Assembly: GCA_040877875.1 (NCBI GenBank)
Contig: JBBDNC010000156.1
Coordinates: forward strand, 1 to 64,000
Direction of reading: 5' to 3'
DNA length: 64,000 nucleotides
Source of the DNA: JBBDNC01 sp040877875
Lineage (GTDB): Bacteria > Bacteroidota > Rhodothermia > Balneolales > Balneolaceae
Shown piece after piece: positions 52,809-62,661 of the stretch. The translations under genes were made by a program, and so were the position numbers. Position 1 is the first letter of the stretch; every line of letters starts with the position of its first letter. The notes beneath the pieces are model-generated. The model was not told where the DNA came from and did no database searches. It was given only the letters and a program-made list of their open reading frames with translations.

Positions 52809-54335
52809 CTAAACTATTTTCTCAACCAGGTGAGCAGCCCTGAGTATTTTTCCCTCCTCAAACACATTTCCCATAAACTGGACTCCAACGGGTAATCCGC
52901 TCGAGTGCCGGCCTGCCGGCACGCTGATTCCACATATTCCGGCAAGATTGGCAGATGTGGTATAAATATCATTCAGATACATTTGTACGGGATCGTCTGT
53001 CTTGGCCCCCAGTTCAAATGCCGGACTTGGAGCCGTCGGTGATACGATGACATCAACATCCTTGAATGCCTGCTCAAAATCCTGTTTGATCAGCCGTCTC
53101 ACTTTTTGTGCTTTTGCATAGTAAGCGTCATAATAACCTGAACTCAGCACATAGGTGCCCAATATAATTCTGCGTTTTACCTCCCGGCCAAAACCCTCCG
53201 TACGGGATTTTTTATAGAGCCTGATGAGTGGAGTATCCAATTGGGCCAGTTTTTCCATTTCCACATTCTTTTCTTCTCCGCCGGCTTCCCGGATCTTCTT
53301 TTCTATCGCCTGACGCTCCTGAGTCAGTTCTTCCTTCAGGGTTTTAAAGTCACTCCTGTGTCCGTACCGGATCCCGTCATAGCGCGCCAGGTTACTGGAT
53401 GCTTCGGCCGTTGCCAGAATATAGTACGTTGCAATGTTATATTTCATGTGAGGAAGATGGATCGGCTTCAAGACAATCTTATTCTCTTCTTCAAGTTGGG
53501 ACAAACGCTCCCGGATCATTTCCCGGATCTCTTCATCCAGCCCCTCACCAAAATATTCTTCCGGGACTCCCACCGTAAGTTTCTCATCCTCCTTAAGGGC
53601 AGACAGATAATCGGGTACCGGTTCCTGACTCGAGGTTTGATCGTTTTCATCAAAGCCGGCAATCACCTGGAGCAGCATTGCGCTGTCTTCTACGGTTGAT
53701 GTAACCGGGCCGATACAATCAAATGAGGAAGCAAAAGCAACAAGGCCATATCTGGAAACCCGCCCATAGGTAGGTTTTAGTCCAACTACACCACAGTAGG
53801 CCGCCGGTTGGCGTACGGAGCCTCCTGTATCAGACCCCAGGGCGGCATTACACATCTCCGCTGCCACAGCCGCGGCACTTCCCCCGCTGGAACCTCCGGT
53901 CACCCTGGAAGTATCGTGGGGGTTTTTCGCCGGACCGTAGATTGTATTTTCAGTAGATGAACCCATGGCGAATTCATCCATATTGACTCTGCCCAAAAAA
54001 AGAGCATCCGCCTCGCGAAGTTTTTTAATCACCGTGGCATCATATACACTTTCAAAATTCCGAAGGATATTGGATGCACAACAGGTCTTCTTCCCCTTTT
54101 CACTGATGATATCTTTCACACCCAAAACCAGCCCTGCAAGCGGGCCGGCAGTCCCTGCATCGATTTTCTTCTGAATAGCCCCGGCCTGTTCCCGGGCTCC
54201 CTGTTTGTCAGCCGAAATAAACGCATTGACTTCCGCATTTCGGAGGTCAATTTGCTTCAGGAAACTGTTGACTATGTCGGTAAGTGAACGATCGCCTCTG
54301 TCGAGCTGATTCCGCGTTTCGCGAAGGTCAATCAT
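52809..54335 (-). CDS. gatA: Asp-tRNA(Asn)/Glu-tRNA(Gln) amidotransferase subunit A
   Basis: A 508-residue amidase of the GatCAB complex, which converts misacylated Glu-tRNA(Gln) or Asp-tRNA(Asn). The amidase signature GGSSGGSAAAVAAEMCNAALGSDTGGSVRQPAAYCGVVGLKPTYG carries the Ser-cisSer-Lys triad (Lys in GVKDIISEKG near residue 73). Ends are as in the family. It overlaps tatA by 4 nt; gatB and gatC are not in the window. A 30-40-residue insert with charged helices near 330-370 is lineage-specific. Confidence 0.95.
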   Translation of the reverse strand: MIDLRETRNQLDRGDRSLTDIVNSFLKQIDLRNAEVNAFISADKQGAREQAGAIQKKIDAGTAGPLAGLVLGVKDIISEKGKKTCCASNILRNFESVYDATVIKKLREADALFLGRVNMDEFAMGSSTENTIYGPAKNPHDTSRVTGGSSGGSAAAVAAEMCNAALGSDTGGSVRQPAAYCGVVGLKPTYGRVSRYGLVAFASSFDCIGPVTSTVEDSAMLLQVIAGFDENDQTSSQEPVPDYLSALKEDEKLTVGVPEEYFGEGLDEEIREMIRERLSQLEEENKIVLKPIHLPHMKYNIATYYILATAEASSNLARYDGIRYGHRSDFKTLKEELTQERQAIEKKIREAGGEEKNVEMEKLAQLDTPLIRLYKKSRTEGFGREVKRRIILGTYVLSSGYYDAYYAKAQKVRRLIKQDFEQAFKDVDVIVSPTAPSPAFELGAKTDDPVQMYLNDIYTTSANLAGICGISVPAGRHSSGLPVGVQFMGNVFEEGKILRAAHLVEKIV

Positions 54336-54625
54336 TTATCTATATTCTCGCTTTGTTTATTTTGTTCACTTTGACTGCCCGGTTCCTGACTGCTTTCTTC
54401 CTGTCTTTCCCGGTGGGGATCTTTCTCTTTGTAATCATAGGTTTTTGTGGAATCCATAATATCTTTCTGGCCCCGGTCGATTTCTTTTCGAATATCATCC
54501 GAAGCCTTGCGGAATTCCTTGATTCCCTGTCCCAGACCCCGAGCGAGCTCCGGTATACGTTTGGCACCGAATAATAGTAAAATAGCCAATACAATCAGCA
54601 CCCATTCAAATCCGCCGATTCCCAT
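54332..54625 (-). CDS. tatA: twin-arginine translocase subunit TatA/TatE
   Basis: A 97-residue Tat pore protein with a short periplasmic start, membrane helix FEWVLIVLAILLLFGAKRIPELA (FG-hinge included), amphipathic helix RGLGQGIKEFRKASDDIRKEI and a polar tail. It moves folded proteins across the inner membrane. Its stop region overlaps the gatA start (ATGA), so the two are translationally coupled. Confidence 0.92.
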   Translation of the reverse strand: MGIGGFEWVLIVLAILLLFGAKRIPELARGLGQGIKEFRKASDDIRKEIDRGQKDIMDSTKTYDYKEKDPHRERQEESSQEPGSQSEQNKQSENIDK

Positions 54626-54823
54626 ATAATAATCCTGTATTTAATTTGTTATGTGGAAACAATTGAGCATGAATCAAGATAAAAAATATTTTCCAGACCT
54701 TAAGAGAACGTTTTTAAATAATCTAAAATAATTTTCTTCGATTCTAATTTGCTTTTTTGCCTCGCATCTGTTTAATAGCTACCAAAGAAAACTTAAAGTA
54801 AAGAATTAAATTCACACAAACAC

Positions 54824-55078
54824 ATGATTTGGACTGTAGAATTAGCTGCTGCATTAGACGACGCCCCATTTCCCGCCACAAGGGAAGAATTAATTGAATG
54901 GGCTGAAAGAAACGGGTTATCCCAACAACTCATTGACAATCTTTATGAATTGGAAGAAATCGAAGAGGGGGAAGATATTGTATATGAAGGCATTGAGGAT
55001 ATCTGGCCCGATTATATTCGGAAAGAGGATTTTTTCCATGGGGAAGAAGACGAAGGGTTCGATTACGATGACGTATAA
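54824..55078 (+). CDS. DUF2795 domain protein
   Basis: An 84-residue acidic protein (WTVELAAALDDAPFPATREELIEWAERNGLSQQLIDNLYEL) with the short helical DUF2795 pattern, followed by a Glu/Asp-rich tail. Family members are found next to many unrelated genes and their function is not known. It stands alone upstream of the BamA-like gene, 65 bp away. Confidence 0.75.
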   Translation: MIWTVELAAALDDAPFPATREELIEWAERNGLSQQLIDNLYELEEIEEGEDIVYEGIEDIWPDYIRKEDFFHGEEDEGFDYDDV

Positions 55079-55143
55079 TTTTAGCGTATCTTTGTATTCT
55101 TAATACTATATACTATGAAAGTTTGTCCAACTGAAACGGTTGC

Positions 55144-57588
55144 ATGTTTGCCATGCAACCGTTTTCATTATCCATTTGTCATACTGTGAACCATCGGATT
55201 CTTTTCCTTCTTTCGGTTCTGATTTTTTGTCCGTTTTCGGATTTCGATACTCTCTATGCTTTCCAAAATGGAAATGGGAACGAAAATGCAGAGGAGGCCG
55301 GAACGGATCATGAAAAAGTTGTCAGGAAAATCAGATTTACCGGTAACAACCATGTCCGGGATCGAACATTAAATGGGTTGATCCGAACGCAAACCAACCG
55401 TGAACTGCTGGGCATCCCGCGCTTTACTCCCTGGTACTACATCTGGCAACTGACCGGCAGATTCGGGGAATCCCCTTCCCTTCTTGACAGGGAGGTCGTT
55501 GCAAACGATATGGAAAGAATCCGCCTCTACTACGAAAACATCGGATTCTTTGAGACTTCCGTTGATACCGCCATCATCGAGTACCGGCCGGACCGGATTG
55601 AGGTTTCATTTATCATTGACGAAGGAACTCCTTCAAGAATTCATACAATTTCCTACAGCGGGGTACCGGAATTTGACGATACCGAAACCCGGAATGAATT
55701 TTTCAGCAATAACCTCTTTAGCCAGAATGCAGTCAACGATTCAACGTTCGGGGTCCATGTCCGCTACAATGCCCAGCAACTCAGACAAGAACAGTTGCGG
55801 GTTATCAATTTCCTGAAGGACAACGGTTATGCAGCGGTACAGCGTGATTCCGTACGTGCCCTTATCAAGCGAGACGAAAACAACCCGTATATCCTGGATG
55901 TCCTTTTTTCCATTGATTCGGGAAACAAATATACCTTCGGAAATCTGTATATGAGTCTTGCCGGACCGGCGGGAGGAGAGAGTGATTCCAGCCGGACCCT
56001 TGAAATTACAGACGGGGAATCGGTCACAGCCGGCAAAACCATCTATCTGGAACTGGAGGAATCGGCACAAAGCAAACCGTATCTACTTACCGAGCAAATC
56101 CTGTTTCGCCCCGGCGATACGTTCAATAATTCACTTTATTTGCGAAGTGTTAACGAATTTCAGAATCTTGGTATGCTGAGAATCCAGCGATTCGGGTTCA
56201 GTGAAGACGGGTCGCTGCCGGATTATTCCTATCAGGAGATCCCGGTATACTTTGACTTTCAAACGATTCCGAAACATTCCATACGGGGGGAATTTTTCGG
56301 CATGAGACGATATGGCTTTGGCACCGGTTTCGGGGTTAACTATACCAATAACAACCTGATGGGACGGGCTGAAAACATGACCATCGGGTTCAATACCAAC
56401 CTGGAATATGTGACTTCCTCTACCCTTCGTGACATCTCACCGGGAGGAACGGACAGAAATTTTTCGACAGATGGGCAGGTATTCCAAAGCTATGAGGCCA
56501 GAGCTGATTTTTCAGTTCCACGGTTGAATTTCCCATTCTCCGTATTGGACAAACAACCTTACTTCACAAGCGCCCGTACAACCTACTCATTAACATACAG
56601 CCAGTCTAACCAGTTGTATTTCGATATCAATTCCGATATCCGGTTTAACCTGCGATATGAGGTCACTCATTCCGACCGGTTCAGCAGTTTTCTCGATTTA
56701 TTTGAGGTGGATATCATCGACACGGATCCTTCTGCTGAATTCCGGCAAAACCTGATTGACGAATTCGGAGAAGATTCATTTGAATTCCAACGCATTGAGG
56801 AGGATTTCCGCCCACAGTTTTCATCAATTATCCGCTACACATTTCGAAGTCAGAATACAGATTTGATCAAAAGGAATTTCGGATATTTTAGTGAATATAC
56901 TTTTTCCGTCGGAGGGAACGTCCCTTATCTTATGGACCGCCTTCTGTTTAGTCCGGGTGATGTAAACCGTACTCTCCCTTCTCCCCTTGGGCTTTCTGAA
57001 AATGCGCTGGGGTATAGCCAGTTTTTCAAACTTTCACTCGATTACCGGAATTATATTCCTGTCGGCCCGGAAGCTGTTTTTGCATACAGGGGATTTCTCG
57101 GATATGCACACCCTTATCATATGAGTGAAACGATTCCGTTAAGCAGGCGCTTTTTTGCGGGAGGTAGTAACGATATCAGAGGCTGGGCACCCTTCAGGCT
57201 GGGGCCGGGTGAAATTCAACCCGATGAAGTAAGCATCAATGGGGGGGAAATCAAGCTTGCCGCTTTTACAGAATTACGGCAAATTATGTTCAGGGAATTT
57301 TTATCGGCCGACTGGTTTCTTGCATGGTTCAGCGACGCCGGAAATGTTTGGTACGGCCCGCGCAACAATTTCCGTGACCAGGACAACGTCGACATACTGG
57401 AGGATGGAAAATTTTTCATTGACCGGTTTTATAAACAAATTGCAGTCGGTTCCGGTTTAGGGATCCGCCTGGACTGGGATTATATTGTAGCTCGTTTTGA
57501 CTTTGCTTTTCGCATCCATGACCTTCAGCGCGGATGGCTGAACAACGGCCGAATGTATTTCAGTTTCGGCATCGGACATTCATTTTAA
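55144..57588 (+). CDS. BamA/TamA-like Omp85 outer-membrane protein
   Basis: An 814-residue outer-membrane protein. A signal peptide (hydrophobic 15-37) is followed by two or three POTRA-like domains (about 55-330: VVRKIRFTGNNHVRDRTLNGLI; RIHTISYSGVPEF; LTEQILFRPGDTFNNSLYLRSVNEFQNLGMLRIQ). A 16-strand barrel with FFAGGSNDIRGWAPFRLGPGE, the conserved RGF/RGW lid-lock motif, then ends YFSFGIGHSF. BamA usually has five POTRA domains, so TamA-like or a Bacteroidota-type variant is more likely. It assists insertion of outer-membrane proteins. Confidence 0.88.
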   Translation: MFAMQPFSLSICHTVNHRILFLLSVLIFCPFSDFDTLYAFQNGNGNENAEEAGTDHEKVVRKIRFTGNNHVRDRTLNGLIRTQTNRELLGIPRFTPWYYIWQLTGRFGESPSLLDREVVANDMERIRLYYENIGFFETSVDTAIIEYRPDRIEVSFIIDEGTPSRIHTISYSGVPEFDDTETRNEFFSNNLFSQNAVNDSTFGVHVRYNAQQLRQEQLRVINFLKDNGYAAVQRDSVRALIKRDENNPYILDVLFSIDSGNKYTFGNLYMSLAGPAGGESDSSRTLEITDGESVTAGKTIYLELEESAQSKPYLLTEQILFRPGDTFNNSLYLRSVNEFQNLGMLRIQRFGFSEDGSLPDYSYQEIPVYFDFQTIPKHSIRGEFFGMRRYGFGTGFGVNYTNNNLMGRAENMTIGFNTNLEYVTSSTLRDISPGGTDRNFSTDGQVFQSYEARADFSVPRLNFPFSVLDKQPYFTSARTTYSLTYSQSNQLYFDINSDIRFNLRYEVTHSDRFSSFLDLFEVDIIDTDPSAEFRQNLIDEFGEDSFEFQRIEEDFRPQFSSIIRYTFRSQNTDLIKRNFGYFSEYTFSVGGNVPYLMDRLLFSPGDVNRTLPSPLGLSENALGYSQFFKLSLDYRNYIPVGPEAVFAYRGFLGYAHPYHMSETIPLSRRFFAGGSNDIRGWAPFRLGPGEIQPDEVSINGGEIKLAAFTELRQIMFREFLSADWFLAWFSDAGNVWYGPRNNFRDQDNVDILEDGKFFIDRFYKQIAVGSGLGIRLDWDYIVARFDFAFRIHDLQRGWLNNGRMYFSFGIGHSF

Positions 57589-57705
57589 TAGAAAAAACGG
57601 GCAGGCTGCAAAAATGAACAGAATCGAACACCAGGGAGTCCTCCCGCCGGATGACGAACTGCAGGACAAGGGCAACTGTTTTACCCATATTCTCAACAAA
57701 CCATT

Positions 57706-58251
57706 ATGTTTAAATTCAATAATAAACTACTGAAGAACATCAAGGAACAGGGAAATATTATTCTGAAATCTCAATTCCTTACCCAATTTACTCCCCTGGA
57801 ACGCTATGAGTTCCTACAGTTATGCCACCGGCGTAAATACAAGGAAAACGAATACATCTACTACCAGAATGACCCGGGTACGGGAATGTATTTCATTGAA
57901 TCGGGCCGGGTTCAGCTAATCGTTGTTAATAATCTTGACGATAGTGATACGGGAAATATCACCTTTGAACTGGAAGCCCCGGAAAGCTTTGGGGCCATGT
58001 CGATCGGATATGAATTACGGCGCATGTCGTCCGCAAAGTGCCTGACCGATTGCACGCTCCTCGGATTTTTCAAACCGGACTTCGAAACTTTAAAAAAACG
58101 CCACCCGGAAATCGCTCTGAAATTCATTGAAGCCATTTCTATGCTTGCCATGAGACAGCTTGAACGGACCACTCGAAAACTGGAGGAAGCCACGGATACC
58201 AAAACCGCATTCTCTATTCAATTTAACACCTATTACGAAGACAAGGGATGA
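57706..58251 (+). CDS. cyclic-nucleotide-binding-fold protein without DNA-binding domain
   Basis: A 181-residue CNB beta-roll protein (RRKYKENEYIYYQNDPGTGMYFIESGRVQLIV) with a helical C-terminus and no helix-turn-helix. In the phosphate cassette the usual Gly-Glu is Gly-Ala (FGAMSIG, 95-101), while the Arg region is retained (RRMSSAK, 105-111). It differs from the pilus-locus protein at 37709, so the two are not recent duplicates. It is followed 10 bp later by rlmD. Its role is unknown. Confidence 0.78.
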   Translation: MFKFNNKLLKNIKEQGNIILKSQFLTQFTPLERYEFLQLCHRRKYKENEYIYYQNDPGTGMYFIESGRVQLIVVNNLDDSDTGNITFELEAPESFGAMSIGYELRRMSSAKCLTDCTLLGFFKPDFETLKKRHPEIALKFIEAISMLAMRQLERTTRKLEEATDTKTAFSIQFNTYYEDKG

Positions 58252-58261
58252 CAGAATAAAG

Positions 58262-59674
58262 ATGGCTTTAAAAAAAGGATCTGAAGTAGAGCTGGAAATA
58301 GAATCGGCCGCCTATAAAGGCAAGGGAGTGGCAAAACATGACGGGCTTGCTGTTTTTGTTCCAGGAACAGCTCCGGGCGACAAAATCCTGGCGCGGATCA
58401 TTAAACGGAAAAAGAGCTATTGTGAAGCAAAAATGCTCAATCTGCTTGAGCCTTCTTCCCGCCGGATTGAACCCAGATGCTCTCACGCCGACACCTGCGG
58501 TGGATGTACGTGGCAGCATCTCCGATATTCCGTCCAGCTTGAATTTAAAACCCGACAGGTTCAGGATCATGTGGAAAGAATCGGTGGATTGGATCCGTCA
58601 ATCGTCCGGCCAATTATAGGTTGTGACCGGGAATTTTATTATCGCAATAAAATGGAGTACAGCTTTGGAACCCGAAGGTGGCTCTCGGATGAAGAAATCC
58701 AAAGGGATGAATATGTGGATGATTCCGGATTTTCTGCCGGTCTTCATGCTCCAGGCCGTTTCGATAAAATCCTGGATCTGAATGAATGCCATTTGCAACA
58801 TCCAGTCTCTTTTCGAATCCTGGATGAAGTAAGGCGATATTGCCTGAAGAACAAGATTCCGGCGTTTGACTCGATCCATAATACCGGATTTATGAGAAAC
58901 CTTGTGATCCGGACTTCCCACTCGACGGACGATTGCATGGTGAACCTCGTAACCTATTCCGATGAACCCGAAACCATCCAAAAGCTTACGGATCATCTGA
59001 CCGTAATATTTCCCGGGATTACCACCTTCGTCAATAATATCAATGACCGCTCCAATCCCACTGCCGTCGGGCGATATGAGAAAATAATATATGGCCCCGG
59101 GTATATCACCGACTCCATCGGCTCCCATACATTTAAAATTCATGCCAATGCATTTTTCCAGACCAATACCCCGCAGGCTGAAAAACTTTACGGAGTTGCA
59201 CGTGAATTCGCCAGTCCCGGAAGGGATGATCTTCTCTTTGACCTGTACTGTGGAGTGGGGACCCTGAGTTTGTTTATGAGTGATGCAGTTAAAAAAGTGA
59301 TCGGAATTGAACTATCGGAAATCGCCCTGAAAAACGCCCGGTTTAACGCAAAAGAAAACAAGGTAGTGAATGCCGAATTCGTTTTGGGGGATATGAAAGA
59401 GACCTTCCATGATAATCTGCTCAATCAAACAGGCCGGCCCGATTGCATTCTAACGGACCCACCCAGAGCCGGGATGCATCCGGATGTGGTCAAACGGTTG
59501 TGCGATCTCCAGGTGCCACGTCTTGTGTATGTCAGTTGCAATCCGTCGACCATGGCACGCGACCTGAAGGACTTGCAAGACGCTTATCGGGTTGAATGTA
59601 TCCAGCCGGTCGATATGTTTCCCCAGACTTACCACATAGAAGCCGTGGCACGCCTGGTGAACAGAACTCAGTAG
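58262..59674 (+). CDS. rlmD: 23S rRNA (uracil-5-)-methyltransferase, RlmD/RumA type
   Basis: A 470-residue enzyme methylating uridine C5 in 23S rRNA. It has a TRAM domain (about 3-60: KKGSEVELEIESAAYKGKGVAKHDG), a 4Fe-4S motif with CSHADTCGGCTWQHL, and a catalytic domain with FFQTN, LFDLYCGVGTLSLFM and the nucleophile region LTDPPRAGMHPDVV...VYVSCNPSTMARDL, where the Cys is in place. The open frame continues upstream to 58160 over the end of the previous gene, but the TRAM domain fixes the start at ATG 58262. RlmD, RlmC and TrmA are hard to separate by sequence alone. Confidence 0.92.
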   Translation: MALKKGSEVELEIESAAYKGKGVAKHDGLAVFVPGTAPGDKILARIIKRKKSYCEAKMLNLLEPSSRRIEPRCSHADTCGGCTWQHLRYSVQLEFKTRQVQDHVERIGGLDPSIVRPIIGCDREFYYRNKMEYSFGTRRWLSDEEIQRDEYVDDSGFSAGLHAPGRFDKILDLNECHLQHPVSFRILDEVRRYCLKNKIPAFDSIHNTGFMRNLVIRTSHSTDDCMVNLVTYSDEPETIQKLTDHLTVIFPGITTFVNNINDRSNPTAVGRYEKIIYGPGYITDSIGSHTFKIHANAFFQTNTPQAEKLYGVAREFASPGRDDLLFDLYCGVGTLSLFMSDAVKKVIGIELSEIALKNARFNAKENKVVNAEFVLGDMKETFHDNLLNQTGRPDCILTDPPRAGMHPDVVKRLCDLQVPRLVYVSCNPSTMARDLKDLQDAYRVECIQPVDMFPQTYHIEAVARLVNRTQ

Positions 59675-59756
59675 TGGAGACAAAGGCGGGATGATTCCAT
59701 AAATTCGACTGGCAGAACTAACAGGTACACCGATAGATATCGGAACGGCGTCTGAC

Positions 59757-60266
59757 TCAGTCCTTCTCTCCAACTTTCCCGAGGTTTACCACATCCATAT
59801 TTTGAATCTTTTTTTGATCCAGCTCAAAACGGACAACTGTTCGATACACCTGGAAGCCCTGCTTCCCCGCTGCACCCGGATTCATATATAACATTTTATT
59901 CAGAGTAGGATCCCGCGCAATTTTTAAAATATGAGAATGTCCGCACACAAATATATCCGGGGTATTCTTTTGAATTTCTTCTCGAATAGGGATACAGTAG
60001 CGTCCGGGGACTCCCCCGATATGAGTAATCCAGATATTGAACCCCTCTCTTTTAAACCGGTTGTGTTGAGGGAATTCATGCCGAATTTCCTGTCCATCTA
60101 CATTTCCATAGACTCCTACAACCGGTGCAATCTTTTGCAATTCCCCGGCAATTTGCATCGTACCGAAATCCCCTGCATGCCATATTTCATCACATTCGGC
60201 AAATAACTCGTGTACCTGCGGATCTAAATAGCTATGTGTATCTGATATTAATCCAATTTTCATCAT
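59757..60266 (-). CDS. YfcE/MJ0936-family metallophosphoesterase
   Basis: A 169-residue phosphodiesterase. The metal-binding motifs are GLISDTHSYLD, WHAGDFG, GNVDG, ITHIGG and FVCGHSHI, in the normal order. It hydrolyses phosphodiesters such as bis-pNPP in vitro; its physiological substrate is unknown. A single convergent gene after rlmD; the 269 bp upstream contain no other recognisable feature. Confidence 0.9.
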   Translation of the reverse strand: MMKIGLISDTHSYLDPQVHELFAECDEIWHAGDFGTMQIAGELQKIAPVVGVYGNVDGQEIRHEFPQHNRFKREGFNIWITHIGGVPGRYCIPIREEIQKNTPDIFVCGHSHILKIARDPTLNKMLYMNPGAAGKQGFQVYRTVVRFELDQKKIQNMDVVNLGKVGEKD

Positions 60267-60535
60267 ATTATTGAAACATCGTAAATATATCGGATTTTAA
60301 AAATTATCTTGCTTGTATTAATTTATTTTATCTTTTTTGGCAAAGTCTGACGGCCCATGCAGCCGAATTACGACAGACCCGGTAATTTTTAAACAAACTA
60401 TGATCGTGCAATCAATAACGTGGTAATTGTTCTTGAGATATTCACTTTTCATACCAGGTACCCTTTTCAAACCGTTACCCTATGCTTCAAACCTCGTCAC
60501 ATGCATCTTTTTGATATGAATAAAACACTTAAAAC

Positions 60536-61585
60536 TTGAATCGAAAGATTAGTGTTATCATTGTTACCTGGAATGCACTGGATCACCTGCAGACCTTTCT
60601 GCCGTCCGTAACAAAAACTGACTATGATCCATTTGAAATACTGGTTGCGGATAACGCCTCAACGGATTCATCGACCGACTGGATACGGCAACATTACCCT
60701 GCATGCAATGTAGTTACATTCATCAAAAATTACGGGTATTGCGGGGGGAATAACCGGGCTGTAGATCATACAAAAGGGGAAGTCCTGGTTTTTCTAAACA
60801 ACGACGTCCGTGTAGAACCCGGCTGGTTAAAATCAATCAACCGGTGCTTTGACGACCCGGAAACCGCCATTGTTCAACCTAAAATCCGATCCGAAAACAA
60901 ACCGGAATATTTCGAATATGCCGGAGCCGCCGGAGGGTTTGTCGACAAACTGGGTTATCCTTTCTGCCGGGGACGTATTTTTGATGAAATTGAACAGGAC
61001 GAGGGACAATATGACCAAAACACATCGCTTTTTTGGGCTTCCGGGGCGGCCCTGGCAATCCGAAGGGACGTATTTGATGAACTCGGCCGTTTTGATGAAA
61101 ATTTTCAATTTCACATGGAAGAAATTGATCTCTGTTGGAGATGCTTAAACCGGGGCTACAAAGTTAAATTCTGTCCAGAAAGCAGGGTCTACCATCTCGG
61201 CGGCGGGTCCCTGCCGATGAAATCACCGCGGAAAACCTTCTATAATTTCCGCAACAGTCTTCAAATGATTTGGAAAAATGCGACGCCTTCCTGGCTGAAA
61301 AAAAGATTTTTCCTTCGTCTTTTTCTGGACGGTGTTGCCGGTACCCAGGCTCTATTCAAAGGGAACCTAAAACAAACCTATGCGATTATCAAAGCCCACG
61401 TTCATTTTTACCTGCATTGGTACCGGGTTCACCAAAAGAGAAAGTTGCTCCAGCAACAACGGACTGTTGAGAGGGAACCCGTGGAAATGCTGCCGGTTTA
61501 TATTGCCTATGAATATTTTATCAAGGGGAAGAAAACCTACACGGAACTGTTTGGGGAAAAACCGGGCCACAAAACAAATAAATGA
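60536..61585 (+). CDS. family 2 glycosyltransferase
   Basis: A 349-residue GT-A-fold transferase. The start ISVIIVTWNALDHLQTFLPSV, LVADNASTDSST, NYGYCGGNNRAVDHTKGEVLVFLNNDVRVEPGW and WASGAALAIRRDVFDELGRFDENFQFHMEEIDLCWRCL are typical of rhamnosyl- or mannosyl-transferases for cell-surface polysaccharide. The C-terminus is basic and may attach to the membrane. The start is TTG at 60536; no better in-frame codon exists. It converges with the LuxE-like gene. Confidence 0.88.
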   Translation: MNRKISVIIVTWNALDHLQTFLPSVTKTDYDPFEILVADNASTDSSTDWIRQHYPACNVVTFIKNYGYCGGNNRAVDHTKGEVLVFLNNDVRVEPGWLKSINRCFDDPETAIVQPKIRSENKPEYFEYAGAAGGFVDKLGYPFCRGRIFDEIEQDEGQYDQNTSLFWASGAALAIRRDVFDELGRFDENFQFHMEEIDLCWRCLNRGYKVKFCPESRVYHLGGGSLPMKSPRKTFYNFRNSLQMIWKNATPSWLKKRFFLRLFLDGVAGTQALFKGNLKQTYAIIKAHVHFYLHWYRVHQKRKLLQQQRTVEREPVEMLPVYIAYEYFIKGKKTYTELFGEKPGHKTNK

Positions 61586-61642
61586 AAATCCGCCGAATCC
61601 CTCACACTACTTACTGTTAACTGATATTTGATACACTGATTT

Positions 61643-62635
61643 CTATTCATCGATCAAGAAATTGCATCCTCTCAGATTCTCCTGATTCCAGCGCCCTAAA
61701 ACCTTAAAACGACCCTTTCCGTCGGTAACCCCCCGGTCTTCAGTCAAAAAAAACGAGCAGGAATAAAGATTGGCAAGATCTGACAAACCGATTTTGCCTT
61801 CTTCACCGGGTTTGCAAATCCGTTCCGGATTCATAGGGTCCCGAACGGTCGCCTTCAGCCAGGGAACACTTTCGAACCAGAGGCCTCCTCCCGTTGTATA
61901 AGCCTGGCTGAGAAGTTCACACATCCCATACTCCGAATGAATCCTTTCGGCCGGCAGCCCAAACCCTTCAGCCAACACAACCTGAAGCTCTTCTTTCTCC
62001 ATTTCCCTTCTGTACGTTTTCATCCCTCCCGTTTCAATCACAATAGACTTTTCAGGCAACGGCACTTGGCCTCTCTCAAGCAGGTCCAGCAGGCCGAATG
62101 CTGCTCCGAAAAGGATAAACGGCCTGTTAACAGATTCCACTGTCTCCAGACCGGTACGGTCAAGCGGTTCTTCCAGGTCCAAAAATTTGCTGAGTCCGGT
62201 CTCATCCCGGCTGATCAAATCATTCAGCATCCAGATAAGTGAAGAATCCGGGTTTTCCTGGTAGCCTGGTGTATAGGCCCAAATAATTGAGTCAGCCGAA
62301 TAAAAACGGTCGAATCCTCTTCGAAGGGATTGACGGTACATACCTGGGTCAACAATATAATGACGGCTCTGTTCCGTACCGGTCGATCCGCTGCTTCGAA
62401 AAACGAGTTGGGCCGGCAATTCGTCGGTGAAGAGCTTGGACTCCTTAAAAGCTCTGACCGGAATAAGAGGGATCCGGTCCGGTTCCGGAACCCGGTTTTC
62501 GTCATAACCGAACACGCTGCAAAAACGGGCATACACCGGATTATGCCTCACCTGATACCGAAAAACCTGCATGGCTTTCTCCTCAAATGATAGAGTTTCG
62601 TCGAAAATATCGATAGAAAACATTTTTTCAATCAT
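61643..62635 (-). CDS. LuxE-like acyl-protein synthetase (ANL superfamily)
   Basis: A 330-residue protein with the LuxE/acyl-protein synthetase pattern: PLIPVRAFKESKLF, then the ATP-binding VFRSSGSTGTEQSRHYIVDP, IETGGMKTYRREM and SEYGMCELLSQAY. LuxE activates fatty acids for bioluminescence, but similar stand-alone proteins occur in polysaccharide and O-antigen gene sets. No lux reductase or luciferase is nearby; the neighbour is a glycosyltransferase, so activation of an acyl or amino-acid group for a surface glycan is plausible. This is inference. Confidence 0.8.
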   Translation of the reverse strand: MIEKMFSIDIFDETLSFEEKAMQVFRYQVRHNPVYARFCSVFGYDENRVPEPDRIPLIPVRAFKESKLFTDELPAQLVFRSSGSTGTEQSRHYIVDPGMYRQSLRRGFDRFYSADSIIWAYTPGYQENPDSSLIWMLNDLISRDETGLSKFLDLEEPLDRTGLETVESVNRPFILFGAAFGLLDLLERGQVPLPEKSIVIETGGMKTYRREMEKEELQVVLAEGFGLPAERIHSEYGMCELLSQAYTTGGGLWFESVPWLKATVRDPMNPERICKPGEEGKIGLSDLANLYSCSFFLTEDRGVTDGKGRFKVLGRWNQENLRGCNFLIDE

Positions 62636-62645
62636 CAGTGTGTCA

Positions 62646-62661
62646 TCCGCCGTCTGGCGTT
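62646..62661. repeat. REP-like palindrome, copy 4
   Basis: TCCGCC-GTCT-GGCGTT just upstream of the LuxE-like gene. The right arm differs by two bases from GGCGGA. It shares the GTCT loop with the copy at 418. Confidence 0.4.
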
